This document shows, piece by piece, positions 1 to 5,745 of a DNA stretch of 6,536 nucleotides (position 1 is its first letter; every line of letters starts with the position of its first letter). This DNA comes from JACRBK01 sp964427955 (GTDB lineage Bacteria; Chloroflexota; Anaerolineae; Aggregatilineales; Aggregatilineaceae): contig CAYRWY010000338.1 of the NCBI GenBank assembly GCA_964427955.1, forward strand, positions 1 through 6,536, in the 5' to 3' direction. Both the position numbers and the translations under genes were made by a program. Under the pieces are notes generated by a model. The model was not told the origin of the DNA and searched no databases. It worked only from the letters and a program-made list of their open reading frames with translations.

Positions 1-2
1 CG

Positions 3-2936
3 GACCTGGTTCCCCTGGTCACCCTGGTGATCGTCTATCTCACGGGTGTACTCGGCATCTTGTTTCTGGCGTCCTATCAGACCCGGCGCATGAGTCCGCG
101 CATGGTAGTGCAGCGCTGGGAAGGCGGGATCGAGGCTATTTTGCTGCCGCTGCCGTTCGCGGTCGTAGGAGCGGTGGCCTATCACGAGCTTTCGCGGCTG
201 GCTTTCCTGATCTTGATTGGCGGACTGCTCACGGTCGTCACGGGCGTCAACCTGCTCAGCCGTACCCAATCCCGCTACCGGCAGCAGGTCCTGGAATTGT
301 CGTCGCTGTCAGTGGTCAGCCAGGCCATGCGCACGAATATGGACCTGGACGCGCTGCTGGAAGTGGTTCACGCCCAGGTGGCGCTGCTGCTAGGCGTCGA
401 CAATTTCACGGTAGCGTTGTTCGACCCGAACCGCAGCATGTTGTATTTCCCGCTTAATATCCACCATGAGAGAAGCACGCCGCTAGAGCCGCGCGAGTTC
501 GGCAATGGGCTGGTCGAATACGTGATTCAGCGCAAGGTGTCCCTGCTGCTCCCGGATCAGGTATCCCGCCGGGCGGGGCTGATGGGACTGACTCCGCCTG
601 CGCTGCCGCTGCATTCCTGGCTAGGCGTGCCGCTGCTCGCTCCCGATCGCGTCCTGGGCTGCATGGTGGTCTATTCGACCCGGGGGGATCAGCATTTCAC
701 GCAGAAGGACCTGCGCTTCATGACGACGATTGCCGGTCAGGCCGGGATCGCGATTGACAACGCTCATCTCTACGGCCAGGCTCGCGACCGGGCGGTGCAG
801 TTAGCCACCCTGAACAACGTGACGACCATCTTGAGCGGTACGCTGGACGTGCAGCAGGTGCTGGACCTGGTCGGCTCATCGGCGGTGGCTACGGCGGGGT
901 GTAACGCCGTCGCCGTGTATTTGTGGTGGGACGAAATGCACCGCGATCTCACATTGGTCCGCTCGACCGGCCTGAGTGACGAGTTTGCGGCGCATCCTTC
1001 CCGCCCGCTGCTTCTGGATATTGGCGATCTTCAGCGCCGCCGCCAGCCGCTCGTCGTGACCGACGTGCACATCGACCAGCGCGCCCACGAAGCGTGCCCG
1101 GCAATGGACCGCGAGCTGAAGCGGGCGTGGGCGGAATTCCTGCTGCGCAAAGGCGATGATCTGCTGGGTATCCTGACTTTTTTCTACAACGATCCACGCC
1201 ATTTCAGCAGCGAGGAGATCGAGCTGCTGCGCAACTTCACCAACCTGGCCGGGCTGGCGATCAGCAATGCGCGGGTCTATACCCAAACCGACAAAGCATT
1301 GGCGCGGCGTGTCGATCAGCTTTCGGTGCTGGCCGAGATCAGCCACGAGCTGACCTCAACGCTCCATTTGCAGGGTATCTTCCAGTTGGTGCTGGATCGC
1401 GCGATTGAGGCGACCCAATCCCGCGCGGGGCTGCTCCTGCTGCACGTCGAAGACAGCACCGCGCCGCCGGGCGTGGTCGCTCAGCGCGGTTTTCCGCCGG
1501 AGATCTTCGACCGGCGTAGTCCGCTGGTGGGGCATCTCGCGCATACCTATGAAACGGGATTTCCGACCCTGGTCCCCGACGTCACCCAGGATGCGGGTTA
1601 CGTGGCCCTGGACGCCGAAACGCGCGGCCTGCTCAATGTGCCGATCGTGCGCGGGGACGAAGTGCTCGGCGTGATCTCCCTGAGCAGCGACCGGCCCGAC
1701 GGGTACAGCCCGGACGACCTCTCGTTCGTCACCCAACTGGCTGCCCAGGCGCGGATTGCTATCGACAACGCGCGCTTGTTCCGCCGGATCGAGATCGCCC
1801 GCGACCGGCTGCAAGTCATTCTCGACAGCATGAGGGAAGCCGTGGTCTTGATCGGTTCCGACGGCCAGATTACATTGGCAAATCCGCGCGTAGATCGTCT
1901 GTTAGGGATCGATCCGCGCCTGATTATCGGGGTGCCGCTGGTGAGCCTGCTGCACGATTCAGCCCTCCGCCTGGCCGAGCGCCTGGGTTTTGGCGTCGAG
2001 ACGCTGTTGGAGGTGATCGACTCGCTCGGCCACTCCCAGTGGGAAGAATCGTCGCGTGACGAAGGGCGCGTGACGTTCCAATTGATACTGGGCAGCCAGA
2101 AGCGTTTTTTGGATCGCACCACGGCCCCGGTGCGCGACGAGGCCGGACATGTGCTCGGCCTGTTGATGGTCTTCACCGATGTGACCGAGGAGCGCGAACT
2201 GGCCCAGGCACGTGAAGACCTCGGCAGCATGATCGTGCACGATCTGCGCGGCCCGCTCACGGCGGTGACGACCAGCATGAAGCTGCTGAGCGAGATCGCG
2301 TCGAACGACGATTCGTTGGGGCGGGCGGTCAAGCAGACGACCGAAGCGTCATCGCGCGCGGTGCGCAAGCTGCTCAACCTGGTCGATTCGCTGCTGGATG
2401 TCTCCAAGCTGGAAAGCGGCGTGTTCCGGCTGGAGCAGGAGCCGGTCGAACTGCGGCCTTTGTGTGAGACGGCGGTGGACGAACTGCTGCCGCTGGCCCG
2501 CGAACTGGACGTGTCCATCGTCGTCGATATTCCCGACGACCTGCCGGTCCTGAATGTGGACAATGAGAAGATCGAGCGCGTCGTGCTGAATCTGATCGAC
2601 AACGCGATCAAGTTCACCCCCTCCGGCGGGCACGTCATGATCCACGCTTACCCGGCCAGGACCATGAACGCGCCGGACGGCTTCATCCGCGTGGAAGTGT
2701 GCGACACCGGACCGGGCGTGCCCGACGAGCACAAGGGGCGCTTGTTCGACCGTTTCGCCCAGGTAGACGGCCAGCACAGCCGCCGCCGGGGGACCGGCCT
2801 GGGCCTGACGTTCTGCCGCCTGGCCATCGAAGCGCACGGCGGACAGATCTGGATCGAGGACAATCCGGAGGGCGGCGCGATTTTCGCCTTCACCCTGCCG
2901 CTGGCCGATCTGGCCGAATGGCCGCACGGGCGCTAG
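3..2936 (+). CDS. Membrane-anchored multi-GAF/PAS sensor histidine kinase (5' end probably outside the window)
   Basis: Sensor kinase of a two-component system: it should autophosphorylate on a histidine and pass the phosphate to a response regulator, which is not seen here. Residues are numbered from the GTG at 27. Hydrophobic segments lie near 2-18, 36-55 and 58-77. Three GAF domains follow (about 94-247, 257-418, 428-585), each ending in a helix of the type AIDNARLF or AISNARVY, then a PAS domain (about 592-722). The HisKA H-box is HDLRGPL with phospho-acceptor His738. The HATPase part has the N-box NLIDNAIKF (Asn859), G1 DTGPGVP (893-899), F-box FDRF and G2 GTGLGL (922-927), so the catalytic core is intact. 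There is no C-terminal receiver domain. The frame stays open upstream of 27 to the window edge with hydrophobic codons, and no Shine-Dalgarno precedes the GTG, so the true start and further membrane helices probably lie upstream. The signal sensed is unknown; GAF domains often bind small cytoplasmic ligands. Confidence 0.93.
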   Translation, partial: DLVPLVTLVIVYLTGVLGILFLASYQTRRMSPRMVVQRWEGGIEAILLPLPFAVVGAVAYHELSRLAFLILIGGLLTVVTGVNLLSRTQSRYRQQVLELSSLSVVSQAMRTNMDLDALLEVVHAQVALLLGVDNFTVALFDPNRSMLYFPLNIHHERSTPLEPREFGNGLVEYVIQRKVSLLLPDQVSRRAGLMGLTPPALPLHSWLGVPLLAPDRVLGCMVVYSTRGDQHFTQKDLRFMTTIAGQAGIAIDNAHLYGQARDRAVQLATLNNVTTILSGTLDVQQVLDLVGSSAVATAGCNAVAVYLWWDEMHRDLTLVRSTGLSDEFAAHPSRPLLLDIGDLQRRRQPLVVTDVHIDQRAHEACPAMDRELKRAWAEFLLRKGDDLLGILTFFYNDPRHFSSEEIELLRNFTNLAGLAISNARVYTQTDKALARRVDQLSVLAEISHELTSTLHLQGIFQLVLDRAIEATQSRAGLLLLHVEDSTAPPGVVAQRGFPPEIFDRRSPLVGHLAHTYETGFPTLVPDVTQDAGYVALDAETRGLLNVPIVRGDEVLGVISLSSDRPDGYSPDDLSFVTQLAAQARIAIDNARLFRRIEIARDRLQVILDSMREAVVLIGSDGQITLANPRVDRLLGIDPRLIIGVPLVSLLHDSALRLAERLGFGVETLLEVIDSLGHSQWEESSRDEGRVTFQLILGSQKRFLDRTTAPVRDEAGHVLGLLMVFTDVTEERELAQAREDLGSMIVHDLRGPLTAVTTSMKLLSEIASNDDSLGRAVKQTTEASSRAVRKLLNLVDSLLDVSKLESGVFRLEQEPVELRPLCETAVDELLPLARELDVSIVVDIPDDLPVLNVDNEKIERVVLNLIDNAIKFTPSGGHVMIHAYPARTMNAPDGFIRVEVCDTGPGVPDEHKGRLFDRFAQVDGQHSRRRGTGLGLTFCRLAIEAHGGQIWIEDNPEGGAIFAFTLPLADLAEWPHGR

Positions 2937-4054
2937 CGCCTCACGCTGCGATACACGGCTAAGGTTTCGCGGGCGGCGCGTTCCCACGAGAACCGGGCGG
3001 CACGCTCCGGCCCGGCGGCGGCCATTTCGGCTCGCAGCCGCGCGTCAGACAGCACGCTTCCGATCACGTTGGTCATGTGGTTGACGTCGTAAGGGTTGAA
3101 GTAGCGCGGCACGTCGGCGCCGAGTTCCGGCATACTGGACTCGCGACTGCTGACGACCGGCACGCCGCAGGCCATCGCTTCCAGCACGGGCAGTCCCGCC
3201 CCCTCGTACATGGAGGCCATCACGTACAGCGTCGCCGCCCGGAAGACCCCGGGGAGATCGTCGTCAGGCACATAGCCCGGAAAGTGCACGGCCTCTTCCA
3301 GGTTGAGTTCCTTCACCCGGTTGAAGAAATCATCGTACAGCCAGCCTTTGGCCCCTACTACCACCAACTGCAAGCGATGGTCCTCCTGGCGCAGGCGTGA
3401 CAGACTTTCGGCCAACCGGCTCAGGTTTTTGCGCGGCTCGATGGTGCCCACCGCCAACAAGAAACGCTCCGGCAGGTTGTATTTGCTGCGTACCGCCGCG
3501 ACTTCACTGTCCGAGACGACGCGAAAATGAGGCGCTGCCGCTTCGTGCACGACCGTGATCTTGTGATCGGGTGTGCCATAGTAGCGCATCAGGTCGTTTT
3601 TGGTCGCCTGCGAGACGGCGATGATGGCGCTGGCCCGGCGTACGAACAGCGGCATAGCCAGGTTGAGATACCAGTAATTCATGCGCTTGTGGTGCTGGGG
3701 AAAGAGCCGGAAGATCAGATCGTGCACTGTCAACACCGTGGGCACGCCCGGCAGCGGCAGCAGCAGATGCTCGGTGGCGTGAAACAGGTCGGCGTCCGGC
3801 GCCAGCCGTTTGTACGACAGCCGCAGGAGCTGGCCCATCAAGACCGCCATGCGCCACGGCTTGTACCCCAGCGTAATCGACCGCTGCGGCACACTCGCCC
3901 ATTCCGGGTACGTCTGCGCCTCCGCCGTCCGGTTGAAGAACAAGGTGGGCGGCGCGTCCATTTCTTGCAGCAGCCCCTGCACCAGCGAGCGCGTATAGCG
4001 CCCCAGCCCGGCTCGCCCGTTGACGGCGGCTGATACGTCGATGTACGTGGTCAT
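2933..4054 (-). CDS. GT4-type (glycosyl transferases group 1) glycosyltransferase
   Basis: A 373-residue, full-length GT-B fold enzyme expected to transfer a sugar from a nucleotide donor to a growing surface glycan or glycolipid in the cytoplasm. The N-terminal domain opens with YIDVSAAVNGRAGLGRYTRS, whose GLGRY is the usual glycine-rich acceptor-side loop, and carries the HD pair at 111-112 (LTVHDLIF). The donor domain has VGTIEPRKNL (202-211, with Arg208 and Lys209), GWLYDDFF (237-244), FPGYVPDDDL (258-267) and the EX7E motif in EGAGLPVLE (Glu284 and Glu292), followed by AMACGVPVV. These are standard GT4 signatures; donor and acceptor cannot be read from sequence, though the subfamily resembles mannosyl/rhamnosyl transferases. 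No membrane segment is evident. The ATG at 4054 has a strong GAGGAG ribosome site six bases upstream, inside the end of the preceding gene. The stop overlaps the stop of the convergent kinase. Confidence 0.95.
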   Translation of the reverse strand: MTTYIDVSAAVNGRAGLGRYTRSLVQGLLQEMDAPPTLFFNRTAEAQTYPEWASVPQRSITLGYKPWRMAVLMGQLLRLSYKRLAPDADLFHATEHLLLPLPGVPTVLTVHDLIFRLFPQHHKRMNYWYLNLAMPLFVRRASAIIAVSQATKNDLMRYYGTPDHKITVVHEAAAPHFRVVSDSEVAAVRSKYNLPERFLLAVGTIEPRKNLSRLAESLSRLRQEDHRLQLVVVGAKGWLYDDFFNRVKELNLEEAVHFPGYVPDDDLPGVFRAATLYVMASMYEGAGLPVLEAMACGVPVVSSRESSMPELGADVPRYFNPYDVNHMTNVIGSVLSDARLRAEMAAAGPERAARFSWERAARETLAVYRSVRR

Positions 4055-4057
4055 GCG

Positions 4058-4816
4058 TTACTCCTCGTCCTGATGCAGGGCGTGCTGCCGGTGCCAGATC
4101 ACCGCCCAGACAAAGCGAGGTAGGCGCAGCATTCTTCGCCAGCGCCAGGGCTGTTGGTAGAGTCGATAAGCCCATTCCAGCGCGATCTGCCGCATCCACT
4201 GCGGCGCGCGCGGCACCACCCCCGCGATAAAATCGAAGGTTCCCCCTACACCCATTGCAACCCGGACGTTCAGCCGTTCCCGGTTGCGCGCGATCCACAG
4301 GTCTTGCTGCGGGGCACCGTAGGCGACGAACAGAATGTCCGCGCCGCTGACGTTCACGCGTTCCAGAAGACTGTCGTTCTCGTTCGGGTCCGGGCTGCCG
4401 GCATAGGTCCCCACAATCGTCAGCCCCGGATACTGCGTGATCAATCGAGCTGCGGCCTGTTCGGCCACGCCGGGACGCGCGCCCAGGAGGAACAGCTTCC
4501 ACCCATCGCGCGCCGCCCGTTCGGCGATCCGCGGCACGCCATCCGAGCCGGTTACGCGCTCCGGCAGCGGGCGGCCCAGGTAGCGCGCGGCAAACAGCAG
4601 CCCGACTCCGTCGGCGGCACACAGATCCGCGGAGCGCAGCACGCGCATGAACTCGGGATCGTCCTGCGCGATCATGACAAACTCAGGACTGACCGTGCAG
4701 ATCTGGTGGACGCGCGTTCCTTCCGCGATCCAGCCCGCCATCGACTCCAGCAGGCTGTCGAAGGTGGCCGCGTCAATCGGAATCCCGAGAATGTGCAAGC
4801 GTGCTGCGGTCATCAT
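4058..4816 (-). CDS. WecG/TagA/CpsF family glycosyltransferase
   Basis: A 252-residue protein of usual family length. Members (GT26) add N-acetylmannosamine, N-acetylmannosaminuronic acid or another sugar to undecaprenyl-diphosphate-linked GlcNAc, an early step in teichoic acid linkage units, enterobacterial common antigen and capsules. Visible family signatures are TVSPEFVMIAQ (41-51), ADGVGLLFAARYLG (68-81, with Asp69 at the position of the proposed catalytic Asp), RVTGSD (87-92), FLLGARPGVAEQAA (109-122), VAYGAPQQDLWIARNR (164-179), GVGGTFDFIAG (189-199) and the C-terminal appendage RAPQWMRQIALEWAYRLYQQ (203-222) with aromatic and basic residues that in TagA aid membrane docking. Residue 43 is Ser where this stretch usually has Asn. 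The ATG at 4816 has a second ATG right after it (4813); upstream GTGG gives only a weak ribosome site, so either could be used. First gene of a probable two-gene unit with the GT4 gene, three bases apart. The exact sugar transferred is not predictable. Confidence 0.95.
   Translation of the reverse strand: MMTAARLHILGIPIDAATFDSLLESMAGWIAEGTRVHQICTVSPEFVMIAQDDPEFMRVLRSADLCAADGVGLLFAARYLGRPLPERVTGSDGVPRIAERAARDGWKLFLLGARPGVAEQAAARLITQYPGLTIVGTYAGSPDPNENDSLLERVNVSGADILFVAYGAPQQDLWIARNRERLNVRVAMGVGGTFDFIAGVVPRAPQWMRQIALEWAYRLYQQPWRWRRMLRLPRFVWAVIWHRQHALHQDEE
4061..4066 (-). promoter_or_regulatory. Ribosome binding site of the GT4 gene, embedded in the upstream gene
   Basis: On the minus strand GAGGAG lies six bases before the ATG at 4054. 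The same bases are the last two Glu codons of the WecG/TagA-family gene, directly before its TAA. This layout suggests translational coupling, with ribosomes ending one gene close to the start of the next. Confidence 0.8.
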
Positions 4817-4867
4817 CCACTGTTCAGGCGGGCCGCGCCCGTGTTCTTAACGGTTCAATTGGTAGGC

Positions 4868-4873
4868 ATTGTA
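4868..4873 (-). promoter_or_regulatory. Putative -10 element for the leftward glycosyltransferase pair
   Basis: The minus strand reads TACAAT here, five of six bases matching the TATAAT consensus, and lies about 52 bases before the ATG at 4816, giving a leader of roughly 45 bases. No good -35 is present; the best at an 18-base spacing is TTCGCG (4892-4897), a poor match. The call rests on the hexamer and its place in the only intergenic gap upstream of this gene pair. Confidence 0.4.
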
Positions 4874-4903
4874 CCGGGAGCATCATTTTTGCGCGAATGC
4901 GGG

Positions 4904-4931
4904 TTGCTTTCAGCACGCACCCCGCTACAAT
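4904..4931 (+). promoter_or_regulatory. Putative sigma70-type promoter for the acidic membrane protein gene
   Basis: TTGCTT (4904-4909) and TACAAT (4926-4931) are separated by 16 bases, a fair housekeeping-type promoter. Transcription would begin near 4938, leaving a leader of only about 16 bases that holds just the ribosome site. An imperfect inverted repeat, GCGGGT (4899-4904) against ACCCCGC (4918-4924), brackets the spacer and could be an operator or chance in GC-rich DNA. The promoter is downstream of the more distal ATG at 4801, which supports the start at 4954. Confidence 0.6.
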
Positions 4932-4940
4932 AGGGCAGGT

Positions 4941-4945
4941 GGAGG
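4941..4945 (+). promoter_or_regulatory. Shine-Dalgarno site that fixes the start at 4954
   Basis: GGAGG, within the purine-rich AGGTGGAGGA, ends eight bases before the ATG at 4954. This near-ideal site decides the start against the in-frame ATG at 4801, which has no comparable site, overlaps the divergent gene and would add 51 residues unlike the acidic tail. Confidence 0.85.
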
Positions 4946-4953
4946 ATAGCAGC

Positions 4954-5739
4954 ATGGCTGATGATCGCGATGTGATCCCTGAAGACGATCAAGTAGAGAC
5001 GGGTGAAGATTATGCGCTCCTGTCCGCCCAGGAATTCGACCAGGAGCTAGAAGCGCTCGGTCCTGAATCGGAAGTGCCTGAGCCGGAAGAAATGGCCGAG
5101 CCGGACGCTCCGATCTCTGCCGAGACCGGGCGCACGGATAGCGAGGTGGCATCGCTGGGCGATGATGAGCGTCTGCGCCAGCCGCGGGCCCAGCTCTTCC
5201 GCCAGCGTGTGCGTAACCAGGTGGGCATGTTCCCGCTGGCGCTGTGGTTGTTGGCGCTGGGTGGGTTCCTGATCGCCCGCGAGCAGGACGTGAATGGACT
5301 GCCGGACCTGTCGAACCGGGCGCTGGTCGTGATCAGCTTCCTGGCGGTGTCGTTCAGCACATTGTTCTATGCCGTCGTGGGCGGACGGCGCGACCGCGGC
5401 TTGGTGTTCGTCAGCATTTGGGCCTGGAGCCTGGCCGGGATGTTGAGTCTGCTGGTCTATGGCATCGACGAAAACCCGGATGCTGCCAAGTGGTGGCCGA
5501 TCTTGGTGTGGTCCCTGGGCCTGGCCCTGATTGTTACTTATCTGCTAGAGCGCACGCACGATGCGCGCCTGGTCCTGCTCAGCGTGTTGATTTTTGTGGC
5601 AGGCGGCACCGCCTTTGCCGTGACCTCGGATCGGATCGACCAGGAAGTGCTGGATACGGCGGCAGACTATTGGCCGCTGCTCCTGTCCGTGCTGGGGATC
5701 GGGCTGCTGCCGCTCGCGTTTCGTCGTCGGACAGGATAA
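4954..5739 (+). CDS. Unrecognised six-helix membrane protein with acidic N-terminal tail
   Basis: A 261-residue protein I cannot assign to a named family. Residues 1-72 are strongly acidic, with about 26 Asp/Glu and only two Arg, proline-containing and probably disordered. A short basic stretch (RLRQPRAQLFRQRVR, 73-87) then leads to about six hydrophobic helices near 92-108, 122-142, 150-170, 180-197, 205-224 and 239-255, ending in RRRTG. The basic stretch and the terminal RRR predict both ends in the cytoplasm by the positive-inside rule. Helices 1, 4 and 6 begin with an aromatic-Pro pair and contain LG: FPLALWLLALG (93-103), WPILVWSLG (181-189), WPLLLSVLG (240-248). This WP-hydrophobic-LG pattern recalls LiaI/LiaF-like (DUF5668-type) membrane segments, but that is only a resemblance. 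No catalytic motif or signal peptide is seen. The gene lies six bases before a GT4 gene on the same strand, so a membrane role beside glycan synthesis is possible. Confidence 0.88.
   Translation: MADDRDVIPEDDQVETGEDYALLSAQEFDQELEALGPESEVPEPEEMAEPDAPISAETGRTDSEVASLGDDERLRQPRAQLFRQRVRNQVGMFPLALWLLALGGFLIAREQDVNGLPDLSNRALVVISFLAVSFSTLFYAVVGGRRDRGLVFVSIWAWSLAGMLSLLVYGIDENPDAAKWWPILVWSLGLALIVTYLLERTHDARLVLLSVLIFVAGGTAFAVTSDRIDQEVLDTAADYWPLLLSVLGIGLLPLAFRRRTG
5733..5736 (+). promoter_or_regulatory. Ribosome binding site of the second GT4 gene
   Basis: AGGA lies nine bases before the ATG at 5746 and overlaps the last codon (GGA) of the upstream membrane protein gene. It is shorter than the other sites in the window; its position suggests coupling to translation of the preceding gene. 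Confidence 0.5.
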
Positions 5740-5745
5740 GCGCGT

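Noticed and set aside
306..1790. Phytochrome-like bilin-binding role for the GAF domains
   Set aside because: No Cys-His chromophore attachment motif or PHY domain is seen; the few cysteines are not in the usual position.
1598..2638. Long open frame (346 codons) on the minus strand inside the kinase
   Set aside because: The translation is rich in Ser and Arg with no domain, as expected for an antisense frame of GC-rich DNA, while the plus strand codes for well-conserved PAS and HisKA motifs over the same stretch.
2929..2940. Palindrome at the shared stop as an intrinsic bidirectional terminator
   Set aside because: A stem of only four base pairs around a CTAG loop with no U-tract on either side is too weak.
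3504..4622. Open frame of 372 codons on the minus strand in another frame, across both glycosyltransferases
   Set aside because: It spans two genes with clear family motifs, is low-complexity Arg/Ala/Gly rich, and has no ribosome site; it is a frame shadow.
4801..4953. N-terminal extension of the membrane protein from the ATG at 4801
   Set aside because: It would overlap the divergent WecG/TagA start, contains the likely promoter, and lacks a ribosome site, whereas 4954 has GGAGG at ideal spacing.
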